Positions 1-11,631 are shown, numbered from the stretch's first letter. The stretch: DNA of 64,000 nt from Aquilaria yunnanensis (GCA_039654915.1 CM077594.1:15933001-15997000); one strand, 5' to 3'. Program-made: numbers and translations. Notes: generated by a model from the sequence alone, not told the origin.

Positions 1-413
1 GGTGAAAATAAGCCAAGCCGAGGCCAAACACCCCAAGCTAGAAGCTCGACTTGTTAATGATTGACTTGGCTTGGGCTCGACGTGGTTGGAAAATAGCATT
101 CTAAGCTCGGCTCGAAAAGATTCTAGTTCAACTTGGTGGCTCAATAGCCTTGACACTTGATTCAGGGCTTGAGCTTGATTTGGGGGTCAAGCTCGATTTG
201 AAGAATAGAAATTAGAATTTTCAGTTTATGTATATTAAAAAAAATTAGACTCATTACGTTCAATAAAAAATTTGAGCCAAACAATACCAGGCTCGAAGCG
301 CGGCTCATTAAGAATTTGAACTTAAAATGCAGCTCGAACCTTGGCTCAATAACCAAAAAATTGAGCTTGGACTCAAACTATTTAATAAGAAACTCAACTC
401 GTTTTCACCCCTA
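1..413. mobile_element. Non-autonomous hAT-like element, left end cut off by the window
   Basis: The window opens with GGTGAAAATAAGCC, and an inverted match, CTCGTTTTCACCCCTA, closes the unit at about 398-413. The inside is full of degenerate copies of a GCTCGGCTCGA/GAGCTTGGCT motif on both strands, a common subterminal pattern in plant non-autonomous hAT elements. No transposase frame is visible. The left terminal bases and the left target duplication would lie just outside the window, so the family is inferred from the TAGGGGTGAAAA-type end alone. Confidence 0.55.
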
Positions 414-2439
414 CACTAACCACAAAGGAACTTCAGCAAGTGAGCATACAATTAAATATGCATGGATACATGCATACAAAGTCATGCAAAGGTGTGCTAG
501 GCTCAGGAAAAAGAAAATGAACATTTTGGAAACAAACTAAAGTAATAGGTTCCAGAATTACGCATATTAATTGAGACTCAATAAAGGGTAATAAACCCAT
601 TTGGAGAATGTTGTGCCTTATCGGCAAAACCAAAAAATTTAATAATAAGAACTAAAGAAATAAAGCAAGATGCCTTCAAGTCTTCAACTTTATTATTAGA
701 CATCCCTAAGAAGGTATGTTCTACATCTTTCATAGCAACACGATAAAGGCCCTTGCATGCCTCTTGCTCTGAGCCTCGTCTTTAAAATCTTTAGATTTGT
801 TTTTCTCTTGGCATAAGAAAATTAGTGAAATATTAGGAAGATTTACTAAACCCTAGCCTTAACAACATTTAACATTATAGCTCTTAAAGGTAAAAAGGAA
901 GATATCGTTTACCTTTGGGGGTATAACCACTTCAGCAAGAGAATTAATAGAGATGAGTCTTGTTGATTCACAATATTGCTACAAGGATGAAGATGAAACA
1001 TTCTAAAAAAAATATTGGCAGACTGTATGCCTAGTCAAATTAGAAGTTAACTAAAAAATATACAAATCTTATTCAACTACTGAGGGATCATTACATAACA
1101 GTTCACTCTTATGCATCTATAAAAGCATTAATTGTCAAATATATTCATTCTTTGATCTTTATATGTTAGGTACTTAAGTTAATTATTACTTAAGAACTAT
1201 GTAATACTTCATTAAAGACTAACCATAGAGCCTTACACCAAGGATAGCCCGTATGTCATGGGGAAGGGGGAAAGAATGGCTCCACCAACACAAAGTCCTT
1301 TGCAACATTTCTTTGGATGTAGAAAAATGCTTATCTTTGATTCTTATCTTTGTTGTAAATATTGAGAAAACTTTGTGCAGTACATGTTGGAAAGATTAGA
1401 GCCGAGTACAATGACTGAAAATATCTTCAAAATAAAGGGCTCCAATTTTTGTTGATTTATAGGGCCCTACTAATGGTGGGTCAATCATAGTTGGGCTTGA
1501 AAGTATTCATATTGCCTAAGCAACATTCAATGATCAATTATAAAAATTGTATTTAGTAGTAATTTCCTTTAATAAAAAGCTTATGAAGGATTTACATCAT
1601 TTTTTCTCATGATCCTGACTAAGTATTGAGGTTACATAAAGCATTATAAGGAAGTATAAGTTCAAACAGTGAATTAGTCCTAGTATGACTCTCCATATTA
1701 TAATGGCTATTGATTTCAGACACCTACCTAAGGAAACCAGTAGTTGAACTCAGATAAATTGCAACATAAAATGATTAACTAGCTAACAGAATGTCTTTGA
1801 GTCAACAATAGTGCTTGGAAGGATTTAGTAAGTAAAACTGCAAAAAACCCTTGCATAACACATACAAGTGACACACAAACAAAACCTAACCCAAATGCTT
1901 ACAAAAAGTTAATAAGAAACAGAATATTAGGTATCTGGCAATGTATGAAAAAGGTTTTCTTTTACAACTTCCTTTGGAAACATGTTAATGTCAGCCAAGT
2001 CTTTTTCCAAGGTTTCCACCTTCAACTATTCACCGTTTAAAAGTTTCATCCAAATACTCTATCCTTACTTTTTAACAACTAAGATAAGCACTTAGGCCTT
2101 CCATGAAGTAGCCCTCATGAACACACCAAGGCATCTTGCATGAGAAGAAAAATATTCAAAGATTTTAACCCTCATTGAAATGGTATCAAGAACCATATCA
2201 AAAGGAAAATGAGGGGTTTTTACACTCAAACTCCCAAGCCCCCCAAACATGCTATGGAGCAAGTTTGGAGCTTCAGGTGTTACAGCCCTCATAGTGAGAA
2301 ACTCGATTAAAGGAGGTAAAAAAAATTGAATCCTAGTTCAGCACCTTATTTTAAGTTCCCATAGCAAGATTAAGTAAGTTTCTTAAGGTTTTCTAAGTTC
2401 TAAGAAGTTTATGATACGAAAATAGGCCTAGGGTTAAAA
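414..2439. other. Intergenic, nothing recognised
   Basis: AT-rich sequence with stop codons in all frames beyond short stretches. The few short open frames here show no motif, no compositional bias and no resemblance to a family I know. No repeat boundary could be defined. Confidence 0.5.
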
Positions 2440-3410
2440 TGGTAATTTTACATTCCAAAGTGTCAAGCTGAGTCTGGGGAGTAAAAAATGTGTTTTAAAA
2501 CCTAATCTTAGTTTAAAACCCAAAATTAGCCTAAGTGTAAGAGTTTTGACTAAATTTGACTTGAGGTTACTATATGGAGATAAGGTTTTTTGTTACTTTA
2601 CAAAGATTAGTGGCCTTTTATTTTAAAGGCTTTAAAGTTACAAAAGAAGGGGGGCTGCCATTCTTGCTTATTTTCACTCCCAAAAGCGAGTCCCTCCTTG
2701 AACTCTCCATTTCTTCTTGATTTATTGGATAAAATCAAAGTTTCTTGGTAAATTTTAAAGGCCCAAGGGATATACAAGCCTTGGGTAGCTTATTATAAGC
2801 TTGGTTTGTGGTCCAGGAGTTGTTTGCCACATTTTTCCAGCTGGGGTTAGGTTTACTCATGGGGTAACCAAGATTTATTGGTGTTTTCTTATTTATTAGG
2901 TGTTTTGAAGCATGAGTTTTGCTTAATTGGTGTTAATTTGGTGTCATTTACTTTGGTTTGCTTAGAACTTAGGTAGAACCTTGTAGAACTTTATCCTTGG
3001 TGAAGTGTTGCTTAATTCTTGCTTGTGACTTGAAATCAAGGTAAGGGATTTAGAGTTTCAAACTTAATTAATGGTATTAGAGTGTTGTTGCTTGTTGAGA
3101 TCAAGTAGTTTTGGCAATATCATTGATTAGTGGGCACGTTTGTTCATGGTGGACTAGGTGATTGAGTGATTTTGGCATGGTGTTTTAATGCATCATAATG
3201 GTGTTTGTAATAGTTTATTATGGTCTTTGTAATATATTTTACAGGTATGTGAAATGGGGAGCCAATTCAAGCATGTTTGATCTGCTTAGGAGGCCTCTTA
3301 AGGTGTATATGGCAAAAGTTGGAATTTTTTAGTCACAAAGAGGTTGGCGATGCATCACCAAGGTCGAAGACACATCACCAAATCCTCTTGAAACATTCAG
3401 GAAGTTAGGG
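2440..3410. repeat. LTR-retrotransposon-like repeat fragment
   Basis: Non-coding sequence resembling the long LTR-like blocks elsewhere in the window (5229-8900 and 23416-25510): repeated TTGGTGTT/GGTTAAG-like phrases and a phrase near 3330-3395 about 'gatgcatcaccaagg' that recurs loosely near 24190-24280. No TG...CA boundary, primer-binding site or coding domain was found, so this is only an inferred decayed LTR. Confidence 0.3.
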
Positions 3411-3415
3411 GTGTT

Positions 3416-5228
3416 CAATTGGATGGTTTCAACTGAATGGATTGGTTTAGAACCAATATGAAGGCAAAATCGATCGATTTTCAATTTTTAAAATGGCAAT
3501 CCAAACCATCCAAATAAGGTACAAAAATCGAACCAATTGGTTGGATTGGTTCCACAAATTTCACCTAAACAAAATGCTAGAAAAACACCAAAACTTCCTC
3601 CATAAACTATAGTAACTTTGTATTCCATCCATAATAGGTAACAAGGACTACTTTCATCCATAATATCAACAATTAACAATTTAGCCAATATTTATGTCAC
3701 AATTTTTCAGCTATAAATAATCCAACTAGGACAAAAAAAATAGAAGCATTGCTATTAAAAGTCATTTTAGTTGGCAAATCTTTAAAAATATTTCTTTTCT
3801 TGATCTCCCAACTCAAATGGGTGCATTCTTCCATCCTACTCTACAGAAAAAGACACTATAGTGCAGTATATCCTGCAACAAAATAGTTGATAGAAAGGCT
3901 TCTGTCTAAGATGATCACCTGTACATGCTATACATAGCACAAAAAGTTAGCAACAACCATCAACTCTACACAAAACTGAATAAAGATAGCAGCAATTGTT
4001 ATTTCTCACATATTTATAATAGCAAACAGAAGCAAAATAAAAAAGAAAAAAAGAAAAAAGTTGCTTACTTTGTAAAAAAGGCAGCCTTATAAATCAAGAA
4101 TGCTTTGATCCTCAGCTAATTGTGTCAACTCTATAGAAGCAACACAAAACATTATAGTCATTTGTGAAATAATAGAATGAAAAGTTCATAAAGAAGTCAT
4201 GACAAAAACATCAACTGAAAATTATTACCTTCATTAAGTTTGTCAATTGCTTGCAATTCTTCTTCAGTGTTCAAAAAATGATGAGGTTTTCGGATCCAAT
4301 CTTAAGCACATAAAAATGTTGGACCATTTTAGAGCTCATTGAGCTCCTAAATGCATCAAGAACATGGCTGCCGGTGCTAAACATTGATTCTAATGCCACT
4401 GTTGAAGTGGGGACAACCAAAACATCCCAAGCCATTTGAGAAAGAACAGGAAAGCGTGGATGATTAAACCTCTAGTAAGTTAAAACATCAAAATTATCAT
4501 TATCATCTTCACATTCTTTAGCCAAGTATTTCTCCAACTCAGATTTTCCTTCCCCACTTCTATTTGAGCTTTTAAATCTCTTATATCTCTCATTCATTTA
4601 ACTGATAAGAGTTTCTTTATCATCATTCTCAATAATCCCTTGACTTTTTTTTTTAGACTCATTTGTTTGAGGTTGGATTTCTTTTTCGATATACATCAAA
4701 CAACTCATAAATGGCTTCCCATACGTTCTTGACCATACATGCACCAATTTCTTTATAATCACCATGCAATTTAGAAAAAAAACAAATTCTATATACCCCA
4801 GGTTATGGCAAAGATCAATAACAACAGCTATATAAATTAGCATGTTCATTTTATCAATATTTCCCGAATACTTATCATACTTGTCCCTCATCTTCTCTAC
4901 CATTGAAGATAAATCATAATTAGAATTATTAACCCATTCTTTCAGTAGACAATCAACAACACAAATCTCATGGAAAAAGCTATTAGAAGTCACATGCAAA
5001 GATCTAGAAATTCTTAGGGTAAGTTCATAAAAACTTTTGGGAAAAGTGACTAATATCTCAACATTATCCCAATCATTCTTTGTTGGAACTCCTGAATCTG
5101 ATTCTAATTCAATTAGCAATTGAGGATCTTGGGTTTCAAATTTCTCAAACGCTATCCTAAATTTTAGGGCAGTGTTCAACATCAAGTATGTAGAGTTCCA
5201 TCTCCTAAATTGCATGTATGCTTGCATT
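3416..5228 (-). mobile_element. Truncated hAT (Ac-like) transposon
   Basis: The 3' end (left) carries a hAT-type terminus TAGGGGTGTTCAATTGG at 3416. About 850 bp of non-coding sequence separates it from a minus-strand transposase frame at 4271-5227. The other terminal repeat and the N-terminal half of the transposase are missing: homology to the family stops abruptly at about 5205-5228, where LTR-like sequence takes over. I infer a 5' truncation by deletion or by later insertion. Confidence 0.7.
4271..5227 (-). pseudogene. hAT transposase pseudogene (RICESLEEPER/Ac-like C-terminal half)
   Basis: A 209-residue open stretch begins with the RRWNSTYLML block typical of hAT transposases, where CPTRWNSTYLML is usual. 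It continues through the RNase-H-like core region. Reading on in the same frame past a TAA at 4598-4600 gives a SELEKYLA segment, then a second stop (TAG, 4474-4476) where the family normally has a tryptophan. Beyond it lies the hAT C-terminal dimerisation motif (FPVLSQMAWDVLVVPTSTVA, then LESMFS), ending at TGA 4271-4273. Only two in-frame stops separate the pieces and I see no frameshift, so decay is fairly recent. The BED zinc finger and N-terminal catalytic part are absent. By family knowledge the intact protein would cut and rejoin element ends in the nucleus; this copy cannot be functional. Confidence 0.85.
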
Positions 5229-6894
5229 TTTAGGTTAATTAACTAGAAACATGAAGTTTTAACGAGCGCACATAAATAACTAGCCAATTGTAACCAATGG
5301 GAAACCTGTTCTCATAGATTTTCTGGGCAAGGCCAAGAAGGGGCATGTCATCAGGGATCTGAGAGATTTTGCCTATGGTATTGTGTCGCCAAGACCCTGA
5401 TAACATTGATATGCTGTAGTATTTTTACAATAACATTTTGCTCGGATGTTCGATCGAAATGATTCAAGATTCCACGTGAAGCTAAGAGGAAGAACTGCAA
5501 GTCATGCTTTCAACCATGCCCAAATTAGCCTAGGTTTTCTCTAAATTTAGTTCTAAAGGAAGGGGCCTAAGAGTGCTTAGGGGACTTGGGGTGAAAGGTG
5601 CTTAATGGTGCCTTAATGCCTCCCATGGCTCATTCAAGAACTAGGTAGTTAATTAAGTTTTCTTGGGTGTAAAGAAAGCATGAAAGAAGATAATTTGGAA
5701 GAAGTTTCAAGTATTACAATAAAGCCATTAGGATGATTAAAAGGGTTTAGCACCATTGGTAGTCTAGTTTGAGCCTTAGAGCTTAAGACACCAATGAGAA
5801 ACCCTAGTTTACATGAAAGGTTCTTTGGAACCTAGCAAATTGAGTCCATCCATATCAAATATACCATAATAGTGTGAACCAAGTAATGGTGGATAATGAA
5901 GCACCATGAATGAAGGCTTGGTACACTTGTGGCCTAGCCAAGTTGTGACTTGAGAAACAAGTGAAAATTTAATACATCCTTGGTAGGTTAAATGGGTGAA
6001 GCTTAGTAGCTTAGTGATCTAGGTGAACTTATTAGCTCAAGACGCCAAGTGGGGGCTTAGTGCACCTGGCTAGGTGGAGACTTAGCACCATAATGGCCTA
6101 GGTAAGCCAATGGCTCGAGGCATTATGTGGGAGCCTAGTAAATGTAGTGAGTTCCTTAGAACTCAAGCAAGAAGCATCTACAATGTTTACCTATACAATA
6201 ACAATGGGAAAGTTAACTAGTGAGTTAAGCACACTAAGATGTTAGTAAGCCAAGCCTTACTTGGAATGAGTTACAGGCCAAAACTCGCTAGACATGGGGT
6301 GACTTCCATGCAAGGACTAGGATGAAGATAGGTCTCAAAAGTACCCAAATATATGCACATATGTTAGCTCTTAGACTGCATTGGGCCCACAGTAGCTTTC
6401 ATAAAGTATATATATGAGTGTCATCAGGTTTTCGTTTGCAGGTTTTATTTTTCTTTGTCGGCATCTAAATCTTTCACTAGAAATCTTCAAATTTTTACTC
6501 CCTTTATTGTTGTTGTGCAAATATTATTTGTAAGTAGTCGACAACTATTGAGGGTTATTATGCTAGTGCATTCATGCAGGTAACCACTTTGTAAACCATT
6601 TATTGATTCTAGTTTTATTGGTTAAGTCTTTTATTGCTTACTATAGTTTTTTATGGCCTACAGAGGCTAGTAGCATAAGGAAGGACATTGTTGGAGCACG
6701 GATCTCAGTAGTTGCATTCAGTATACTTATGTACATAATCTGTAGGTCAAGTAGTATTTTAGTTGTTTTTGCGCATGTGCATAGTTTTTACTTATGTAAT
6801 GATGCATGTGCATGGTCATTACTTGTAATAAATACACTTATATTTCATGCTTTGACTTGTGGTTTGTTAAGGTTTTATAAGCACCTGTGGCAAT
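5229..6894. repeat. LTR-like repeat, left part (interrupted by the hAT element at 6895)
   Basis: Non-coding, with recurrent phrases (gcttaggggact, gccaagccttac, gaagcatctacaatg) resembling those of 23416-25510. The segment at 5232-5320 (ggttaattaactagaa..., aactagccaattgtaacc) is repeated at 8150-8220 (ggttaataactagatg..., aactagccaactacaact), so two copies of one repeat lie on either side. A 119-aa open frame at 6603-6962 runs out of this repeat into the inserted element and is not a gene. I infer a decayed LTR retrotransposon without recognisable coding domains. Confidence 0.4.
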
Positions 6895-7286
6895 TAGGGA
6901 TGACAAAATTTGACCCAACCCGAAGACTTGACATAACCTACCCGAACCCAAGTCTCACCTGATCTGATTTGACTAGAAAAATCAACAACCTGAACTTGAA
7001 CGCAATTGAAGTGAAACCTGAGAAAACTCGAACCTGAACCTGACCTGACCCGAACCCAAAATGACCCGATGACTAAACCCGACAAGACCTGATTTTAACA
7101 TAAATTAACATAAAATATATGGTCGGCAAAGATTTTAGAAAAATTATGACTTAATATATGTGAATGATTTTTTTCTATTATGTTGATTTGTTTTACATTG
7201 TTGAGTGAGCGAGTAAGAGCTGTAAGAAATGATTAGTGAAACGGTGATAGAGAGATAAGAATAATTAGGTTTTAGAAATTATAGTA

Positions 7287-7732
7287 CTCCTTTCATCTTA
7301 TATTCTTTAAAATATTTGACTTTTTTGAATAGTTTGAATTGAATTTATTTATATTACTTCATCTGTCTCAAATTATTTGTATCATTCATATTTTAACAAT
7401 TAATCTATAATTTTTTTTCAACAATTTAATATATAAATAAAAACATTTATACATGATTTTTAAATATATATATTTTTTAATTTTTCAATAAACAATAATA
7501 TAAATAAATTCAAGTCAAACTAGTCAGAAAAGTTAAATGGAGCAAAGAAAATGGGACGGAGGGAGATTATTTGTTAGAAAAGAATTTAAAAATTATATAT
7601 TTAGAAACTATAGGTCTTTATTTATTATTTAATATAATCATTTTTTATTTATATACTAAAATGTTAAAAATAAAAAAATTATAGATTAATTATTGAATAG
7701 TAAATGTTACAAAGAACTTGGCATAAATGTAG
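7287..7732. mobile_element. Stowaway-like MITE (outer copy, split)
   Basis: Begins CTCCTTTCATCTTAT after TA (7285-7286) and ends GGCATAAATGTAG before TA (7733-7734). Its left (7287-7356) and right (7566-7732) halves match the unbroken 235-bp copies at 60240 and 60500, including the internal block around 'actataggtctttatttat'. The terminal repeats have drifted from the CTCCCTCCGTCCC consensus of this Tc1/mariner-type family, so this copy is older than the one inserted in it. Confidence 0.8.
7357..7565. mobile_element. Stowaway-like MITE nested inside another of its family
   Basis: Termini CTTCATCTGTCTC and GGGACGGAGGGAG. Read on the minus strand it matches the other copies in the window (CTCCCTCCGTCCCATTTTC...), so it lies opposite to its host MITE. 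ATTA occurs immediately on both sides, so the insertion site was TA-rich; the canonical right-hand TA appears mutated. It is about 209 bp and non-coding. Confidence 0.85.
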
Positions 7733-8081
7733 TATTTTATTAAAGAAATTACATGTTAATATTTCTTTATAAATTTTATATTATTTTTATATATAGTTAA
7801 ATTAAATTTTAATCAAAATTAAACAAAAAAAATTGAAGTGATTTAGCAATTTTGGCTTATGCATCAGTGAACCAAGTAAATTTGACAATCAAGTTGAATC
7901 TGATCTAAGAGCTGATAACCCAACCTGATTGGATCCGAACTCAAACCCGAAATTTACTCAACCCAAACCTAAAAAACCCGACCTAAATCCGACATGGACC
8001 TGAATACATGCTGACCTAATTAAACCTGAACCTGAATGACCTGACCTAAACTTGACCTGACCCACCTAATTGCCATCCATA

Positions 8082-8900
8082 GTGGCATTGTTTTGATTTA
8101 TTTTCTAAAAGTGAAATTCAAGTCGAAGCAATTACATGCATGGTGCATATTAGGTTAATAACTAGATGTATGAAAGTTTTTAAATGGGACAAGTAATTAA
8201 CTAGCCAACTACAACTAGTAAGAGACTCTGGTTTCGTGGTATTTATGGGAGGACTCCATCCGGGGTAGGGACTCTTTATAAACAACTTGTTGTAAAGTAA
8301 TGAAGGGTGCCGTTAGTAGACTTTATGCCTCAACTACCACAAAAAGGTGATGTACGAAACATTTTTTTTTTATTTCAAGCCATTTAGGGCCTCTAATGCA
8401 TAAAGGTTTTCTTTGAAAATGGTATTTCAATATACAAGTTGTTAGCTAGCCTTTATTTTAGAATGTCCGCTTTAAAAGATGAATATCCTCAAACACGACC
8501 TTTAGGCGTTATTGCTAAGAGGGAGAACTTCGTGCAAGAAAGATGAAGACGGTGTCAAATCCCCCTAGTAGAGGTAAAAAGCCGATATAAAAATTTTCAG
8601 AATCCACAGCCCAAATCTTTAGGATAGCATTGTGGATGCTTTGCTTGAACCTTGGTAAGCTTCGCTTTGATTTCATGGGTCTCATATTAAATACACGTAC
8701 CTATTTCTCATTAAATATAGAGAAACTCAATGAATCACTTAAAGTAGAAAAAGAAAGCATATGTTGGGGTGAAATGAAAAAGCACTTAGGTGACTAACTT
8801 ATATAGACAAAAATACAAATTACGGGGCAAGAAGTTCATAGCATTCAAAAAACCCACATACGCTGAAGCTTGAATCCTTGAAAAAATGGTCACATTTCAT
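8082..8900. repeat. LTR-like repeat, right part
   Basis: Continuation of the repeat interrupted at 6895. It contains the second copy of the ggttaat...aactagccaact block (8150-8220), then AT-rich non-coding sequence. No coding domain or clear boundary is visible. Confidence 0.35.
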
Positions 8901-9575
8901 GCACTCGCCAGCAAGCGGGTAAGTCATGCCTAATCTATTAATTTGTGCCCTCATTTAATGGTTTTTTTTATCTAATCTTATAATTTTTTGCTGCATCATT
9001 GCTTTGTTTCTCAATGTAAATCTCATCATAATCTTGCTTTGCTTTTGCATCAAGCTCCTACTTCACCACCATACTTGGGTCCACAAAGTAACAATTCATT
9101 TATTGCCACAAACCTTTTGGTACCTCATATGGGCAAAAATTATTTACCAACTCAGTCCCTTGTTGCCCCCATACTATAACTTCATTTGAGTAGAACCCTT
9201 AAAACATGCTTTTTGGCAGTGGCTAAAGCTCCCCTCTACAGGCAACCTCAACAGGGATCCCTCCCTTTACACATAACCAATGCAGGTACCTCAATAAGGA
9301 ACTTGTCTTTCCGTTGCCAGCAACTTTGATAGGGACCTCATTCATTCACAAAACACTATTCAGATTGCGGGATCATACAGTTTTAAGAACGTAAGGATCT
9401 CTTCTGCCCTGTGCTTACCCTCCAATTAGGCCAAAATCAAGGCCTAACAAGCCACAGAACTATAGTTACCAGACATAGCAGACCAAGATAGGGTCCAGCC
9501 TGCATTATCATAAGTTATGATCCTATATGGATCTACACCCTCTACCAGGGCCAACAGAGGCTCTCAAACCTATTA
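8901..9575. repeat. Decayed retrotransposon-like sequence, left of a MITE
   Basis: Two short overlapping open frames at 8988-9189 look accidental. The sequence has phrases such as 'caacagggatccctccc' and 'cctctaccagggccaacag' that look like plant LTR remnants. It appears continuous with 9910-10345 across the MITE at 9576. Assignment is by general appearance only. Confidence 0.3.
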
Positions 9576-9907
9576 CTCCCTCCGTTTTACAATATTTGGC
9601 CTTTATTTTTTTTTTGGCAGTTTTAAATTAGTTGTCCCCTTCTCATCTTTCCAAATAGGGTAACTTTTTTATTATTTTATATGTATATTAATCCTTAAAA
9701 GGAGAGAAGTTGAGAAACTTAAGGAGTAAAAGTACGTAGGGTCCAGTAAAAAGTACAAATGCTGGTAAGGTTTTTTAGTTAAGTACATGTACTTTATATA
9801 AAAATAAATAACCTAATAGTTTTATATTAAAAGAAGGAAGTAAAAAGTAGAGAAGTCTTAATTTGCGTGTAGTATAAAAGAGGGCAAATTTTATGAGACA
9901 GAGGGAG
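9576..9907. mobile_element. Stowaway-like MITE, longer subfamily
   Basis: CTCCCTCCGTTTTACAAT at the left and AGACAGAGGGAG at the right, flanked by TA at 9574-9575 and 9908-9909. At 332 bp it is longer than the ~235-bp copies in this window and shares little internal sequence with them, so it is a separate subfamily. Non-coding. Confidence 0.85.
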
Positions 9908-9909
9908 TA

Positions 9910-10345
9910 TAATTATGCACAACTCCTTCTCCTTCCCCCTCTTACAAAGAAATGCCCCAAAATCCAAGCTCTACTTCTAGAAGCATATCTCCAACTAATG
10001 ACAAGTGAATAACACCTAGGGCAATTAAAGATTAACCTTATGGTCTTATCCACATCTTCCATAATTCGAGATTCTCCTAAATCCCGAATAATCTATGCAA
10101 ATCTCAAATGATTTGATCTTTATATTGGTAACAACTGCATGGCTTTAAAATACTATTCCATTGATTGAGCAAGGTAATAAAGTTAGACCTTCAAGAGATA
10201 TAACAACACCATACTTTCATCTCGTTTTCTCCTACTTATCTTAAGTAAACATTAACTTGAGTGTTGGAGGATCCTCCTAGGGACACGTCTGAAGTCTTCT
10301 TACCTCATCTTTTAGTACAAAAAATTTTGGCGCACCCCACAGCAG
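9910..10345. repeat. Decayed LTR-like sequence upstream of the first Dof gene
   Basis: Contains 'cttgagtgttggaggatcctcc' near 10256-10277, which resembles a phrase common in LTRs of plant Tat/Ogre-type gypsy elements. A looser version lies near 19660-19690. Weak similarity is also visible between 9980-10020 and 19400-19440. No boundary or coding content; inference only. Confidence 0.3.
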
Positions 10346-11203
10346 CTCAATGGACTTCCTGTGGTAATTATCATTTTAGCTAGAATATGATCGAACAGTA
10401 ACACATATTGTCTTTAACACATTCTCTTATTCACGGTGAAAATAAGAGGCGCAAAGGTCTTCCTCTATCAAGAACGGCTTTGATGGAATTCAGACACGCA
10501 ATGGGCACTAACGAAAATTAATGAAACCCTGGGGTCATCTTCGTCCCTGCAAAAATTAAGAAGCGATCTAACAAGAATTAACAAGACAGCGCCTGTCCAA
10601 TGGAACAAAGCTGCTGTCGAAGACCACATAATCGAACAGACTTAAAAAAGGGTCAGAAACAAAAACAAAAAAAAAAGAAAAAATAAATAAAGAAAAAGAA
10701 AAAAGAAATAGTTGCAAAAGATTCAAGAGGGGAATGAAACGGAGCCGGAGATACAGAGAAGAAGACGAAACAAAATAAAACAGAAAGAGCTCTAGTAGTT
10801 AGCTTTAGTAGCTGTGCTTTGAAGTTTGCAGTTGAACACAACCCATCGACGACAGCCTCGCCAACCTCGCAACGGCGGCGCCGCGTCCTTCCCTGCCTTC
10901 ACGTCTCTGGTCCATTCGCTACTGTGTTTTTCCGCCCTTCAAACATCATAGATCTGTCTCTGTCTCTCTTTCTATTTGATTTCCTTACTGATCCGACTCC
11001 TATGAAGATGAGCCTTTTGTTGATCGTCTTCTGAGCTCATCAGAATCCTGTCTTTGATCAAACAAGAGAATCACAAGCCTCGACCAGGGCAGAGAACTAC
11101 AGGATCACTTCCTGTTTGGCTTGCAGCGTGCGGCTCAACATGAACAAGTCTGCCACCCTACAAATCATCACTTCACTTTCACCCAACCGAACATGCCTTC
11201 CAG
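10346..11203 (+). promoter_or_regulatory. Likely promoter and first leader exon of the plus-strand Dof gene
   Basis: The approximate upstream region of the Dof gene at 11632. A strongly purine-rich tract (10650-10715) is followed by sequence of raised GC content from about 10840. I see no convincing TATA box at a fixed distance, so the start site is not placed. Short upstream ORFs begin at ATG 11002 (10 codons plus stop, ending 11034) and ATG 11140; a third ATG at 11193 lies just before the predicted donor. The open frame spanning 10819-11034 has no ATG at its apparent start and is not regarded as coding. Confidence 0.5.
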
Positions 11204-11217
11204 GTTTTTACCTGTTT

Positions 11218-11256
<39 letters not shown>

Positions 11257-11297
11257 CTTGTCGATGAGTGATATTAATGGTCTAGTTTGTTTTCCAG
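11204..11297 (+). other. Predicted leader intron of the Dof gene
   Basis: A candidate GT-AG intron of 94 bp: donor CCAG|GTTTTT at 11203/11204 and acceptor TTTTCCAG|GTG at 11297/11298, with a pyrimidine-rich stretch before the acceptor. It contains a (TC)n microsatellite at 11222-11252. Short leader introns occur in Dof genes. The call rests on splice-site appearance only. Confidence 0.5.
11222..11252 (+). repeat. (TC)n microsatellite in the Dof leader
   Basis: About 15 uninterrupted TC units. CT/GA runs in plant leaders and leader introns are known binding sites for BPC/GAGA-binding factors and are often polymorphic in length. Here it falls within the predicted leader intron. Confidence 0.9.
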
Positions 11298-11300
11298 GTG

Positions 11301-11372
11301 ATGAAAATCTTGGAAGATCTTGATGGGTTTAATTGGGGTCTTGATCAGCCCTCGGTTTTCCTAATTTTCTGA
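11301..11372 (+). promoter_or_regulatory. Upstream ORF in the Dof leader (23 codons)
   Basis: An ATG three bases after the predicted splice acceptor opens a 23-residue frame beginning MKILEDLDGF and ending at TGA 11370-11372, about 260 bp before the Dof start. A further uORF (MQKDPKKI, 11537-11563) lies between it and the Dof ATG. Such uORFs usually lower translation of the main frame. Whether this peptide is conserved cannot be judged here. Confidence 0.5.
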
Positions 11373-11631
11373 ACATCGAAAGGACAGACCGAAAACTGGT
11401 GACTGAAATAGACACTTTACTGGTAATTGGTTTCTTCTCCGCCGTGGTTTTCCAGCACCAGTGGCCGATTTCTGATCAACAAGGCCTCGACACACGTCTA
11501 GTGTCTGAAAGTTGAAGACTTAACAAGAAGTCTCTCATGCAGAAAGATCCAAAAAAGATTTAGGAAAAAAAAAAAGTCATATAGTTGGTGTGTATATAGA
11601 ATTGGCAATTGGGCACCTAGCGTTGGAGATT

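Larger units (their letters stand above)
6895..8081. mobile_element. Non-autonomous hAT-like element with 8-bp target duplication
   Basis: Terminal inverted repeats are TAGGGATGACAA at 6895 and TTGCCATCCATA ending at 8081 (reverse complement TATGGATGGCAA). The flanking 8-mers are GTGGCAAT (6887-6894) and GTGGCATT (8082-8089), a 7/8 match as expected for hAT insertion. Subterminal regions are packed with GACCTGACCCGAAC-like motifs on both strands. There is no transposase. A Stowaway-like MITE (7287-7732), itself split by a second one (7357-7565), sits in the middle and accounts for more than a third of the length. Confidence 0.85.

Noticed and set aside
6603..6962. 119-codon plus-strand frame
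   Set aside because: It runs out of an LTR-like repeat into the terminal repeat of the hAT-like element at 6895, so it crosses an insertion junction and cannot be an original gene.
10653..10841. Phe-rich 62-codon minus-strand frame
   Set aside because: Translation of an A-rich purine tract; low complexity, no family.
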